The position numbers and the translations under genes are program-made. Below, piece after piece: positions 1 through 9,160 of a DNA stretch of 39,662 bases (the first letter of the stretch is position 1; each line of letters starts with the position of its first letter). The DNA is taken from assembly GCA_003523225.1 (NCBI GenBank), contig DPGK01000023.1:18059-57720 (forward strand). Direction: 5' to 3'. The notes below the pieces were generated by a model, which was not told the DNA's origin, did no database searches, and saw nothing but the letters and a program-made list of their open reading frames with translations. This DNA is from Clostridiales bacterium (lineage in GTDB: Bacteria > Bacillota > Clostridia > Oscillospirales > CAG-272).

Positions 1-24
1 GCGGCGGGAGACATGCTCCCGCCG
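1..24 (-). terminator. Inverted repeat, probable terminator of the glycosidase gene
   Basis: CGGCGGGAG and CTCCCGCCG form a 9-bp GC-rich stem around a short ACATG loop, about 40 bases after the minus-strand stop at 64. The U-tract expected on the minus strand would lie beyond the window edge, so it cannot be confirmed. Confidence 0.5.
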
Positions 25-63
25 TATGAAAATAGGCGCGGACATCTGATCGGGCGTTCCCTG

Positions 64-2223
64 TCAGTCGTCAAGGCGGTGATACCACAGTGCGGCAAGC
101 GCGCTCCAGCCGTGGCAGAGGCTTCCCGCTCCCCCGAAATCCGCCGCGCCCTTTATCGTCTCCCAGAAGGAGGTCGCCCCTCTGTCCAGCATATATTTTC
201 CATCCCCGTCAAGCTCGGAAAGGATGACGGAGGCGTATTTTTCCCGGTCTGCGGCGGCAAGCGCGTCGTACCTGAACACCGCCGAAGAGAGCGTTGCGGG
301 TATCACCTCAGACAGTCCCTCCCCGCCGCCGTTCGACGCTACTGCGGCAATGGCGCGGTCGGTGTTGTATCCCTCACCCGCGCCGCAAAGCAGGCAAAGC
401 GCCTGAGTGAGCACGGCATATGGCGCGTCCGGGCGGTCGGAAAAGCTGCGGAAAAGCCCGGCGGCGGGGTCAAAAAAGCATCTGCCGGTCGCCTTTGCAA
501 GTCTTACCGCAAGCGCGCGGTATTTTTCCGCTCCTGCGGCATATTCCGCCGTTTTTCCGGCGTTTTGGGTGAGTCCTGCCGCGCAAAGACCGAAAATTTC
601 AGCCAGATCGGAGCAGGCTATCGCAAGGAATGCGCAAAGCGGCGCTTCGACCGGAAGCTCGCCATCAGGTGTGTTTTGATGTATGGCGGAGCCGTCAAGA
701 GTGGGCGCCCATTCGTAAAAATTCCAGTATCCTAACCGGTCGGGAAAACGCCGGGGCAGCCCGTCCGCAGGGTCACAGCGGTCAAGGAAAGCTCCGACTA
801 TCCGCTCAAGCAGCGGCAGCTTTGAGGCAAGAAAGTCTGCGTCCCCCGTGAATTCCCCATATTCCTTCATCTGCATTATGTAAGCGAGGGAATAGCACGG
901 GATCGGGCGGTCGATCCCCGCCGGAGCGCACAGGGTAAGCAGTCCGTCGCTGCGCTGACTGCGGGAAATAAGGTCAAGACTTGCCCGGGCAAAGGCAGAA
1001 TTTCCGCCGCGGAAGGCGGAGTAGCCGCAAAGCATCTGCGTGCGCGAATCGAGAGTGTAAAGCGACTGCTCCCGCCACGGGCAATCCTCGTAATGCTCGT
1101 GCATACAAAGCTCAAGGGTGCGCACGGCGCAGTCGTATATGCGGCGGCGAAGCCCGTCGGCAGCAAGGCGCGGCGGCTCGCGGCGCCGGAGCACAAGGCG
1201 CGTCGGAGCAAGACCGAGATAGGATATGTCCGCGTCGGGATCGGCACAGAAAATACAGAGATATCGGCAGCCGACCCGGCGCATAGGCTCAAGACGCTGA
1301 TTCTCACCCGCTACTGCGGTATAGTCATAGGTAAACCGGCGGCTGTGGAGCGCGCAGTGCGGCGTTCCTCTTTGCTCTGTAAGATGCTCTCCCCAACCGA
1401 TGCGCACGCGGCAGGACTTTTTCGTAAAAAGTAAGAATTTTATAAATCCTGTCTCCTCGCGTCCAACGTCGGCGACAAGGTAACAGCCGTCGGCGTCACG
1501 GCGCGGAACGTCAAGGCAGGCATTGTCCATAAAAAGCCCGGAGTCGGAAAGCATCGCTTTTTCGTCGGGATCTTTATAAAATCCGCGCCCGACAACAGTC
1601 ATTTCCGTGTGCGGAAACAGCTTGCAGCGTTCTATCGGGCGCGGAACGACCTCAAAAGAACCGTCCGCCGTGCCGACAGACGCGACAGACGACGACGCAA
1701 ACGGAGTTTTTTCATCCCGCAGTGCAGAGGCGGCACTGTACTCACACCCAAGCCCAAGCTGCGAGGTAATAATATGATTTTTATACGGAACATATCCCGG
1801 CGCGGGGCGCGACGGCGTATCCGATGACGAGTGCAGCAGCACTTCTCCTTCCTTGCCACGCAGCTCGAAGATCAGATATGCGGGGCGCTTTGTGTGAGTA
1901 AACGAATCCACTCCCCAGTGCCACGCGGTGACGCGCAGTGAATGCGTACCGGGCGCGGCACGAAAGCTCACGCGGTCATATACCACCCTGCCGGGATAGT
2001 CCTGATACTGCCCGAAGCCTATGAGCCTGCCGTCAAGACGGAGATCATATTCGGAATCGGCGGCAACAAAAAAATCAAATTCCGCGTCGCTCGCGTCCTC
2101 CGGAACGGTAAGATCGGCAACGAATTCGGCGTATTCGTCCGCTCTCCCGCCTCCCGTGAGCCAGATAGGTTCCGCCCCGGCAAAAACCTTAGACGGTAAT
2201 TTTTCCGCAATGCATTCTTTCAT
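64..2223 (-). CDS. GH78-type alpha-L-rhamnosidase-like glycosidase
   Basis: A 719-residue protein without a signal peptide, so probably cytoplasmic. The N-terminal third looks like beta-sandwich modules. An (alpha/alpha)6-barrel region follows, with the block EDCPWREQ then TLDSR, which matches the GH78 segment carrying the general acid Glu and an essential Asp. Near the C terminus, ATSFWE supplies the likely catalytic base Glu. In family GH78 these enzymes release terminal L-rhamnose from plant or bacterial glycans; the exact substrate cannot be read here. A GTG three codons upstream lies almost on top of the GGAG ribosome site, so the ATG at 2223, ten bases from GGAG, is the better start. 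It stands alone with its own promoter, and nothing next to it shows a rhamnose pathway. Other inverting six-hairpin glycosidases remain possible. Confidence 0.8.
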   Translation of the reverse strand: MKECIAEKLPSKVFAGAEPIWLTGGGRADEYAEFVADLTVPEDASDAEFDFFVAADSEYDLRLDGRLIGFGQYQDYPGRVVYDRVSFRAAPGTHSLRVTAWHWGVDSFTHTKRPAYLIFELRGKEGEVLLHSSSDTPSRPAPGYVPYKNHIITSQLGLGCEYSAASALRDEKTPFASSSVASVGTADGSFEVVPRPIERCKLFPHTEMTVVGRGFYKDPDEKAMLSDSGLFMDNACLDVPRRDADGCYLVADVGREETGFIKFLLFTKKSCRVRIGWGEHLTEQRGTPHCALHSRRFTYDYTAVAGENQRLEPMRRVGCRYLCIFCADPDADISYLGLAPTRLVLRRREPPRLAADGLRRRIYDCAVRTLELCMHEHYEDCPWREQSLYTLDSRTQMLCGYSAFRGGNSAFARASLDLISRSQRSDGLLTLCAPAGIDRPIPCYSLAYIMQMKEYGEFTGDADFLASKLPLLERIVGAFLDRCDPADGLPRRFPDRLGYWNFYEWAPTLDGSAIHQNTPDGELPVEAPLCAFLAIACSDLAEIFGLCAAGLTQNAGKTAEYAAGAEKYRALAVRLAKATGRCFFDPAAGLFRSFSDRPDAPYAVLTQALCLLCGAGEGYNTDRAIAAVASNGGGEGLSEVIPATLSSAVFRYDALAAADREKYASVILSELDGDGKYMLDRGATSFWETIKGAADFGGAGSLCHGWSALAALWYHRLDD

Positions 2224-2250
2224 AGACGCCACACTCCTTTTTTCAGAACA

Positions 2251-2279
2251 AGTATATCACTGCCGACGGAAAATGTCAA
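2251..2279 (-). promoter_or_regulatory. Sigma-A promoter of the glycosidase gene
   Basis: On the minus strand TTGACA (2279-2274) and TATACT (2256-2251) are separated by exactly 17 bases. The predicted start of transcription near 2244 leaves a leader of only about 20 bases, just enough for the AAAAGGAG ribosome site before ATG 2223. No operator-like palindrome was noticed. Confidence 0.85.
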
Positions 2280-2419
2280 CCGCGCACAGGACTTCTGCGA
2301 ACACCTCCTTGCACGGTATTTTCTCCTCTTTTCGCCGTTTTTCTTTGTTTTTCTCCCGTTTTGGCGCAAAAATTAATCAAAGGTTCACAATATGCACAGT
2401 CCCCCGCGCGCCTTGTATA

Positions 2420-2448
2420 TTGACAATCTCATAAAAATATATTATAAT
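2420..2448 (+). promoter_or_regulatory. Consensus sigma-A promoter of the yicC operon
   Basis: TTGACA (2420-2425), a 17-base AT-rich spacer and TATAAT (2443-2448): a perfect consensus promoter. It lies about 70 bases before yicC and points into the housekeeping operon. Together with the divergent glycosidase promoter it accounts for the 297-base gap between the two genes. Confidence 0.9.
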
Positions 2449-2520
2449 AATTATATATGCAATCGCAACGGAAAGACAATTCCGGGCATTCCCCCGCAGG
2501 AAAGTGAAAGGATCACGCAT

Positions 2521-3432
2521 ATGTTCAGAAGTATGACGGCGTACAGCCGCAAATGCGCCGAGACCGACGGGCGTTCCGTCAGCGTGGAGATAAAGTCGGT
2601 CAACAATAAATATCTCGATCTGAGCGTCAGGATGCCGCGCGCTATCGTCACGCTCGAGCCGCGCATCCGCTCGCTTTTCTCCGAGGCGGGAGTCAGCCGC
2701 GGCAAGGTGGATGTGACCGTCTCCTGCACACGCATCTGGGGCGAGGGCGAGGACAAGACCTCCTCCGCACCGCTCGTCATCGACCGCGCCGCCGCCGCGT
2801 CATACATTGCGGCGCTCAAGACCCTGCGCGACGAATTCGGGCTTTACGACGATATTTCGGTGATGAAGGTCGCCGAAAACCGCGACATCTTTACCGTTGA
2901 GGGCGCCGGGGACGAGACCGACCCCGAAACGGAATGGGCGTACATCCGTCCGGTGCTTGCCGACGCGCTTGAAGCCTTTTGCGCCGAACGGGCGCGGGAG
3001 GGAGAAAACCTGCGCGCCGACATATGCGGCAAGCTGCGCGGCATCGGCGCTCTTGTTGACAGGGTCGCCGAGCTGTCGGACGCAAACACCGCCGCGCTTC
3101 ACGAGCGCATCACCGCAAGGCTTACCTCCCTGCTTGCCGACGTCGGGGCAGCGCCCGACGAAAGGCTGGTGCTTACCGAATGCGCCGCGCTTGCCGACCG
3201 CCTTGCCATTGACGAGGAGCTGGTACGCCTGCGCTCACACCTTTCGGCGCTTGAGGGCATGACGGCGCAGGACGCCCCGGTGGGACGGCGCTTTGACTTT
3301 CAGCTTCAGGAGGTCAACCGCGAGATAAATACCATCTGCTCCAAATGCCAGAATGCGGAGATCGCCGCCCTTGGCGTGGAGCTTAAGAACGAAACCGAAA
3401 AGGTGCGGGAACAAATTCAGAACATCGAATAA
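2521..3432 (+). CDS. yicC: YicC/YloC family endoribonuclease
   Basis: 303 residues, close to the usual 290. The N-terminal domain opens with the family block FRSMTAY followed by SVEIKSVNNKYLDLSVRMP, and the C-terminal domain has FDFQLQEVNREINTICSK and ends in REQIQNIE, the family C-terminal signature. YicC-type proteins are endoribonucleases that take part in RNA turnover. The ATG at 2521 starts exactly at the conserved N terminus and follows a GAAAGG ribosome site; longer in-frame starts would precede the promoter's transcription start. First gene of the operon, 36 bases before remA, the classic Firmicutes yloC-remA order. Confidence 0.93.
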   Translation: MFRSMTAYSRKCAETDGRSVSVEIKSVNNKYLDLSVRMPRAIVTLEPRIRSLFSEAGVSRGKVDVTVSCTRIWGEGEDKTSSAPLVIDRAAAASYIAALKTLRDEFGLYDDISVMKVAENRDIFTVEGAGDETDPETEWAYIRPVLADALEAFCAERAREGENLRADICGKLRGIGALVDRVAELSDANTAALHERITARLTSLLADVGAAPDERLVLTECAALADRLAIDEELVRLRSHLSALEGMTAQDAPVGRRFDFQLQEVNREINTICSKCQNAEIAALGVELKNETEKVREQIQNIE

Positions 3433-3468
3433 GCTTTCCGTGAAAAAGAAAGGAGTTAGATCCAGATC

Positions 3469-3732
3469 ATGAAATTCATCAGCATCGGCTACGGAAACAT
3501 TGTCGCCGCCGACCGCGTTGTGGCTCTGGTAAGTCCGGATTCGGCGCCGGTCAAGCGCCTGGTTCAGGACGCAAGAGAAGAAGGGCGCGTTATTGACGTC
3601 TCCTGCGGCAGACGCACCCGTGCGGTCATCATTACGGATTCCGATCATGTCATTCTCTCCGCTGTGCAGGCAGAGACAATAGCCAACCGTCTTGACAGCG
3701 AGGACGGAGACAGCGGCGACGCCGAGGAATAA
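3469..3732 (+). CDS. remA: RemA/DUF370 family DNA-binding regulator
   Basis: 87 residues, the family's size. It begins [19 protein letters not shown] and contains [19 protein letters not shown], the hallmark of DUF370 (YlzA/RemA). In Bacillus subtilis RemA is a ring-forming DNA-binding activator of extracellular matrix and osmoprotection genes; the role here is inferred. It is preceded by AAAGGAG with a rather long spacer of about 13 bases. In most Firmicutes gmk follows directly; here rpoZ follows after 64 bases. Confidence 0.95.
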   Translation: MKFISIGYGNIVAADRVVALVSPDSAPVKRLVQDAREEGRVIDVSCGRRTRAVIITDSDHVILSAVQAETIANRLDSEDGDSGDAEE

Positions 3733-3796
3733 AGCCTCCACGCGCCGGTATCAACAGGTCATAATTATCAACAACATAGATTTAAGGAGTTATCTT

Positions 3797-4216
3797 ATGC
3801 TTTACCCTACCATCAATAAGCTCACAAAAGGAAAATTCAACCGCTATCAGCTTGCCGTTGCAACGGCTAAATGCGCGCGCCTTATCACCGACGAGTACGT
3901 CCGCGAGCGTCACATTGCCGAAAAAGCGGCACTTGGCGTAAAGGATGCAGACAAGACCGCCGATAACATTGTAAATCCCGATTACCGCGACCGCAAGGCT
4001 GTGAAGATCGCAATTGACAAGATAGAGTCGGGCGAATACGTTATCGTGGATCGCGACGAGGAGGGCGCAATGACGTTCGGCGAGCATGCCGGCGTATTTG
4101 CCTCCGCCCATCAGGCAGGAGCCGCTCCCGCTGCAAAGGCAGAGCCTGCCGCCGACGCCGCCGAGGCAGAGAAGCCGGAGGAAGAAGCGGCGGACGCGGA
4201 AAAAGGTAACGCCTGA
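3797..4216 (+). CDS. rpoZ: DNA-directed RNA polymerase subunit omega
   Basis: 139 residues. The first 75 match omega: MLYPTINKLTKGKFNRYQL, then VATAKCARLI and later RKAVKIAIDKIESGEYVI. Omega helps assemble and stabilise the polymerase around beta-prime. The start at 3797 sits six bases after AAGGAG. After the omega fold the protein carries a roughly 45-residue Ala/Glu/Lys/Pro-rich tail, making it longer than the usual 65-90 residues; the tail looks disordered. It lies between remA and priA, with gmk missing before it and coaBC missing after it. Confidence 0.93.
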   Translation: MLYPTINKLTKGKFNRYQLAVATAKCARLITDEYVRERHIAEKAALGVKDADKTADNIVNPDYRDRKAVKIAIDKIESGEYVIVDRDEEGAMTFGEHAGVFASAHQAGAAPAAKAEPAADAAEAEKPEEEAADAEKGNA

Positions 4217-4247
4217 TCCCGACTGACCGAAGGTCCAGACAGAGGTC

Positions 4248-6779
4248 ATGTCCGCACAGTACGCCGGCGTATATCTGCTTGACGCGCCGTTTTCAATAGA
4301 CCGCGAATACGACTACCGCATTCCGGAGGGTATGTCCCCCAGACCCGGCGACTTTGTAAGCGTTCCCTTTGGCAGCGGCAACCGCCGCGTAACGGGAATT
4401 TGCACCGTGCTTCGCGAAAGCTCCGATACCGACCCCGCAAAGATCAAGCCCCTTTTCGCAGTCTGCTCACGCGAGCTTTCGCTTGACGGCGAAATGCTGG
4501 GGCTTATGCGATTTATGAAGGAGCAGACGCTCTGCACTACGGGAGGCGCGATACACGCCATGCTTCCGCCCGCCGCTCTTTCAAAGCTCACCGAGTTCTT
4601 TACGCTGAGTCCGGCGTTCGGCTCAATGCCTGCCGCCTCGCTTGGAGACGCCGACTGCGAAAAGCTCGGTGCGTCTGCGCTTATGGTGCTTGATTTTATC
4701 CGCGAACACGGCAGAGTTTCGCTGTCCGCGCTGACATCCCGCTTCGGAGCTGCCGCGTCGGACGCGGTCGCAGCCCTGTGCGACGGCAAAAAGCCGCTCG
4801 TCATACGCGAGCTTGAGCCGTCAGGCACGTCGGCACGGTTGCAGATAAAATACTGCGAGCCGGCACTGCCGCCCGACGAAATACGCGCGGTGCTTGAAAA
4901 AAAGCACCCGACGGTCAAGCGTCCGTCCTCCGCCCTTCAGATATCGGTGCTTGAAGCACTGCTCGAAGCCGGCAGCGGCGGAATGAGCGAGGAATCGCTT
5001 GAGGCAAGGCTCGGTCCGTGCCGCACACAGCTTTCCGCCCTTGAAAAAAAGGGGCTTGCAAGGCGCGTTCTGCGCGACGCGGTACGCGGGGAGACTTCCG
5101 TTGCTGACGCCAAAACGCAGCCGCCCGCGCCTATGGTGCTGAACGACGAGCAGGACCGGGCGTTCCGGACGCTCTCAGAGCTTGCAAGCGACGGCAAACC
5201 GCACGGCGCGCTGCTTTACGGCGTGACCGGAAGCGGCAAAACGGCGGTCATGCTTTCGCTGATAGACAGTATGCTTGCCGCAGGCAGGGGAGTCATTCTC
5301 CTTTTGCCGGAAATCGCACTGACGCCGCAGTCGCTTGCTATCTTCTGCACGCGCTACGGAGAAAGAGTCGCGGTGCTTCACTCGGGTCTTTCACGCAACG
5401 AAAGATACGAGGCGTGGAACAAGATACGCTCGGGCAAAGCTCCGCTTGTCGTAGGCACGCGCTCGGCGGTATTTGCTCCGGTGAAGCGGCTCGGACTTAT
5501 CATAATAGACGAGGAGCAGGAGCACACCTACAAGTCGGATATGTCCCCGCGTTACCACGCCCGCGACATCGCCCGCTTCAGGAGCGCCGCCAATTCGGCG
5601 CTTATGCTGCTTTGCTCGGCAACTCCCTCGGTGGAGAGCTTCAAAAAAGCCTGTGACGGCACATACACGCTGGTGCGCCTGACTCACCGCTACGGCGGCG
5701 CGGCGCTTCCCGCCGTCACCGTCGCCGATATGCGCGCCGAGGCGAGGGGAGCGAACATCTCACCCATAGGCACAGAGCTTGCGCGGCGGCTTTGCGAGGT
5801 TTACGCGCGCGGTGAGCAGTCTATCCTCTTTCTCAACCGCCGCGGCTACAATAATTTTGTGTCCTGCGCCGCCTGCGGAGAGGCTGTAAGCTGTCCGCGG
5901 TGCAGCGTTTCAATGACGTATCACACCCGCGGCGCGGATTACGGCGAGGGCGAGCTGGTCTGCCACTGGTGCGGCAGGCGGATGCCGCTGCCCGAAAAAT
6001 GCCCCTCATGCGGCTCGGAACACCTTCTGCGCATGGGCTACGGCACTCAGCGGGTTGAGCAGGAGCTGGGGCTTTTGCTTCCGGATGCGCAGATAATCCG
6101 CATGGACACCGACACCACCTCCACCCGCGAGGCTTACGACCGGCTGCTGGGGAAATTCCGCGCCCACGAGGGGGATATCCTGCTTGGCACTCAGATGGTG
6201 ACAAAGGGACACGACTTCCCCGATGTGACGCTGGTGGGAGTTCTGCTTGCCGATATGTCGCTGTATCTTGACGACTACCGCGCAGGAGAACGCACCTTTG
6301 CAATGCTTACGCAGGTCATAGGCAGAGCCGGACGCGCCGACAAGCCCGGCGAGGCAATAATTCAGACCAACAACCCGGAGCACGATATAATAAAGCTCGC
6401 CTGCCGGCAGGACTACGACAGCTTTTACTCGCGCGAGATACGTCTGCGCCGGGCGCTGACCTTTCCGCCCTTCTGCGACATTGTTCTGCTTACTGTCACC
6501 TCTCCCGACGAGAGGGCGGCGGTAATGTCGGGCAAGCTGCTGGCGGATAAGCTGCACGAGCTGAGCGGAGGGGATTTTACCGACGTTCCCGTGATAGTTT
6601 TCGGTCCGTTCCCCGCGCCCGTGTACCGCGTTGACGAAAAATACCGCGTGCGCATGGTGATAAAATGCCGCCTCAACGGCAGGAGTCGGGCGCTGTTCGC
6701 CCGTCTGCGCGCGGAATTTACCGACAAGGCGCGCCGCGGACCTGTACTTTCGATAGATTTCAATCCCACAAATATCTGA
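4248..6779 (+). CDS. priA: Primosomal protein N' (replication restart helicase PriA)
   Basis: 843 residues, somewhat longer than the usual 730-810. The N-terminal DNA-binding domain starts YAGVYLLDAPFSIDREYDYRIP. Helicase motifs are Walker A GVTGSGKT (325-332) and Walker B DEEQ (421-424). The PriA zinc module has eight cysteines: C540, C543, C549, C552, C572, C575, C585 and C588. Motifs V and VI follow as LGTQMVTKGHDFPDVTLVG and QVIGRAGR. PriA reloads the replisome at collapsed forks. A region of about 180 residues between the N-terminal domain and the helicase (roughly 110-295) looks more divergent than the rest. The ribosome site is weak (AGAGG two bases from ATG, GAAGG fourteen), so the exact start is less sure than the identity. 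Confidence 0.95.
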   Translation: MSAQYAGVYLLDAPFSIDREYDYRIPEGMSPRPGDFVSVPFGSGNRRVTGICTVLRESSDTDPAKIKPLFAVCSRELSLDGEMLGLMRFMKEQTLCTTGGAIHAMLPPAALSKLTEFFTLSPAFGSMPAASLGDADCEKLGASALMVLDFIREHGRVSLSALTSRFGAAASDAVAALCDGKKPLVIRELEPSGTSARLQIKYCEPALPPDEIRAVLEKKHPTVKRPSSALQISVLEALLEAGSGGMSEESLEARLGPCRTQLSALEKKGLARRVLRDAVRGETSVADAKTQPPAPMVLNDEQDRAFRTLSELASDGKPHGALLYGVTGSGKTAVMLSLIDSMLAAGRGVILLLPEIALTPQSLAIFCTRYGERVAVLHSGLSRNERYEAWNKIRSGKAPLVVGTRSAVFAPVKRLGLIIIDEEQEHTYKSDMSPRYHARDIARFRSAANSALMLLCSATPSVESFKKACDGTYTLVRLTHRYGGAALPAVTVADMRAEARGANISPIGTELARRLCEVYARGEQSILFLNRRGYNNFVSCAACGEAVSCPRCSVSMTYHTRGADYGEGELVCHWCGRRMPLPEKCPSCGSEHLLRMGYGTQRVEQELGLLLPDAQIIRMDTDTTSTREAYDRLLGKFRAHEGDILLGTQMVTKGHDFPDVTLVGVLLADMSLYLDDYRAGERTFAMLTQVIGRAGRADKPGEAIIQTNNPEHDIIKLACRQDYDSFYSREIRLRRALTFPPFCDIVLLTVTSPDERAAVMSGKLLADKLHELSGGDFTDVPVIVFGPFPAPVYRVDEKYRVRMVIKCRLNGRSRALFARLRAEFTDKARRGPVLSIDFNPTNI

Positions 6780-6816
6780 GTGGAAAATACATATACTTAA
6801 ATAAAGGTGATATTCA

Positions 6817-7272
6817 ATGGCTAAAAGAAAAATACTTACCGACCGCGACCCGACGCTCCGTCAGATCAGCCGTCCGGTCGAAAGGATAACTCCGAGGATA
6901 CAACAGCTGCTGGACGATATGCTTGAAACGATGCGCGCCGCCGACGGCGTGGGTCTTGCCGCTCCGCAGGTGGGAGTGCTGCGCCGTCTGGTGGTCGTGG
7001 AGGTGGAGGAAGGCAAGCCCATCTTCCTTATCAACCCCGAAATAACCTATACCTCGGGCGAGCAGGAGGGTACCGAGGGGTGCCTTTCAGTCCCCGGCAG
7101 AGCGGGCGTGGTACGCCGCCCGCAAAAGGTGACGGTAAAAGCCACGGGACGAGACGGCAAGCCGCTTGAGATCACAGGTACCGACCTGCTTGCCCGTGCC
7201 TTCTGCCACGAGATAGACCATCTTGACGGAAAGCTGTATACGGACATCGCGCTGTATATGGAGGACAAATAA
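6817..7272 (+). CDS. def: Peptide deformylase
   Basis: 151 residues with all three deformylase motifs: GVGLAAPQVG (from residue 44), EGCLS with metal ligand C89, and HEIDH (131-135) with two His ligands and the catalytic Glu. It removes the formyl group from nascent proteins. The AAAGGTGA ribosome site precedes the ATG. The stop TAA overlaps the ATG of fmt (TAATG), a one-base overlap that implies translational coupling of deformylase and formyltransferase. Confidence 0.97.
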   Translation: MAKRKILTDRDPTLRQISRPVERITPRIQQLLDDMLETMRAADGVGLAAPQVGVLRRLVVVEVEEGKPIFLINPEITYTSGEQEGTEGCLSVPGRAGVVRRPQKVTVKATGRDGKPLEITGTDLLARAFCHEIDHLDGKLYTDIALYMEDK

Positions 7273-8324
7273 TGAGCGCCGGACCGGTCGGAATACCGGG
7301 GAAAACTAATATGGATAGATCAAAAACAAGTATAAGCACGCCCGTCCCCGCACCCGCAGAACCGCTGAGGATACTCTTTATGGGTACGCCGGACTTTGCC
7401 GCCGTCTCGCTGAGGGCGCTCTCGGAGTACACCGCCCGCTGCGGCGGAAGGCTTGTCGGCGTATTTACCCGTGAGGATAAGCCCTCGGGCAGAGGCTATA
7501 AGCTCACCCCGCCGCCCGTCAAGGTGCTGGCGCAGGAGCTGGGACTTCCCGTATTTCAGCCCAAGACCCTCCGCACGGAGGAGGCTATGGAAACACTGCG
7601 CGCGCTTGACCCAAATCTTATAATCGTGGTCGCATACGGCCGCATTTTGCCGCCCGAGGTGCTTGATCATCCCGCATACGGATGTATAAATGTTCACGGC
7701 TCTCTGTTACCGGAATACCGCGGAGCGGCGCCCATGCAGCGCGCAATGATAGACGGAAAGACCGTCACCGGGATCACGACCATGTATATGAACGAAGGTC
7801 TTGACACCGGGGATATGCTGCTTCGGCGCGAGGTACCGATCGGAGAGAACGACGATTTCGGCGTACTGCACGACCGCATGGCGGCGGCGGGAGCAGACCT
7901 GCTTACCGCAACGCTTGACGCGCTGTGCGGCGGCAGGCTCACGCGAACCCCGCAGACAGACGAGGGCGCGTCATACGCCGCAAAAATTGAAAAATCCGAC
8001 TGCCGCCTTGACTTTGAACGTCCCGCCTCAGAGCTTTACGATCTCATACGCGGCACCTCACCCGCTCCGCTTGCGTGGACGCACACCCCGGACGGCAAGC
8101 TGCTTAAAATTGCCGCAGCGCGGCTTTTGCAGGCTCCCACCGCGGAGGACGTCGCACCGGGAACGGTAACGTCGCTTGACGGGCATGGAGAGGGCGGAAT
8201 AACCGTTGCGTGCGGCAAGGGCAGTCTTATATTCACCCGCGTGCTTCCGGAGGGAAAGGGACGCATGAGCGCCGCCGAGTTCATCCGGGGAAGAAAGATC
8301 AACGAGGGCGACAGACTGAGCTGA
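7272..8324 (+). CDS. fmt: Methionyl-tRNA formyltransferase
   Basis: 350 residues. The family start ILFMGTPDFA appears only at residue 34, so the protein has an N-terminal extension rich in Pro, Ser and Thr. Catalytic residues are visible as N140 and H142 in NVHGSLLPEYRGAAP and D181 in LDTGDM. The C-terminal OB-like domain is complete. It formylates initiator Met-tRNA with 10-formyl-THF. The start at 7272 has GGAGG seven bases upstream, inside the end of def. A second possible start is 7311 (MDRSKTS), which still leaves a 20-residue extension. Confidence 0.95.
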   Translation: MSAGPVGIPGKTNMDRSKTSISTPVPAPAEPLRILFMGTPDFAAVSLRALSEYTARCGGRLVGVFTREDKPSGRGYKLTPPPVKVLAQELGLPVFQPKTLRTEEAMETLRALDPNLIIVVAYGRILPPEVLDHPAYGCINVHGSLLPEYRGAAPMQRAMIDGKTVTGITTMYMNEGLDTGDMLLRREVPIGENDDFGVLHDRMAAAGADLLTATLDALCGGRLTRTPQTDEGASYAAKIEKSDCRLDFERPASELYDLIRGTSPAPLAWTHTPDGKLLKIAAARLLQAPTAEDVAPGTVTSLDGHGEGGITVACGKGSLIFTRVLPEGKGRMSAAEFIRGRKINEGDRLS

Positions 8325-8351
8325 AAAAAGAAAGGAGTCACCAGATCCTAA

Positions 8352-9074
8352 ATGCCGTTTTTTTATTTTGATCCTACCTATATTCTGGTCATCATCGCCT
8401 ACGTTATCGCGCTTATAGCACAGACGAAGGTCAAATCGACATACACAAAATACTCAGGCGTGCTGAACCGCGCGGGGCTTTCCGGCGCCGACGCGGCAGA
8501 CGCGGTGCTTCGCTCCGGCGGAGCCTTCGGCGTGCGCATTGAAGGCACGCAGGGCGAGCTGACCGACCACTTCGACCCCAAGGTCAATGTCATACGCCTG
8601 TCGGAGGGCGTTTACAACAAGCGCACCGTCGCGGCGGCGGGAGTTGCCGCACACGAGGCGGGACATGCGCTGCAATATGCCGAGGGATATTCGCTGATAA
8701 AGCTGCGCGCAGCCATCATTCCGGTGTGCAATATTGCCGCAAACCTGTCGTGGCCGCTCATCATCATCGGACTTTTTCTCAGCTACAGCGCGGGACTTGA
8801 GGGCGACATCGGAAGCCTTCTGGTTCACCTCGGCATCTTCGCCTTTTCCTTTGCAGTGCTTTTTCAGCTCATAACCCTTCCGGTGGAGCTGAACGCCAGC
8901 CACCGCGCACTTGCCGCGCTGCGCTCGGACGGTCGGTTTACCGAGGAGGAGCTGCAAGGCGCGAAAAAGGTGCTTACCGCCGCCGCGCTGACATATGTCG
9001 CCGCGCTTGCAGGCTCGATACTCCAGCTTCTGCGGATCCTTATCATCGCCTCGTCGCGCTCAAAGAGAAAATAG
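8352..9074 (+). CDS. YugP-type zinc metallopeptidase, membrane-bound
   Basis: 240 residues. An N-terminal membrane segment (about residues 6-24) is followed by a cytosolic zincin domain with HEAGHALQ, the HExxH motif, and then hydrophobic segments (about 125-145, 155-177 and 205-230). This matches Zn_peptidase_2 (PF04298, YugP). Substrates of the family are poorly known. It lies between fmt and rsmB, a position common in Clostridia, 27 bases after fmt. Its AAAGGAG is 14 bases from ATG, an unusually long spacing that also occurs at remA with a similar leader. Confidence 0.9.
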   Translation: MPFFYFDPTYILVIIAYVIALIAQTKVKSTYTKYSGVLNRAGLSGADAADAVLRSGGAFGVRIEGTQGELTDHFDPKVNVIRLSEGVYNKRTVAAAGVAAHEAGHALQYAEGYSLIKLRAAIIPVCNIAANLSWPLIIIGLFLSYSAGLEGDIGSLLVHLGIFAFSFAVLFQLITLPVELNASHRALAALRSDGRFTEEELQGAKKVLTAAALTYVAALAGSILQLLRILIIASSRSKRK

Positions 9075-9160
9075 CTTGAAAATAAAGCTTATCTAAAAAC
9101 AAAGTGCATCTGTTTCTAATTAAAATTTTTTGAGCCGCCTGTGGCGGCATGGAGATCAAT

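Noticed and set aside
9076..9148. Promoter or terminator before rsmB
   Set aside because: TTGAAA has no -10 box at the right distance, and the GCCGCC/GGCGGC hairpin is preceded rather than followed by its T-run, so neither call is supported.
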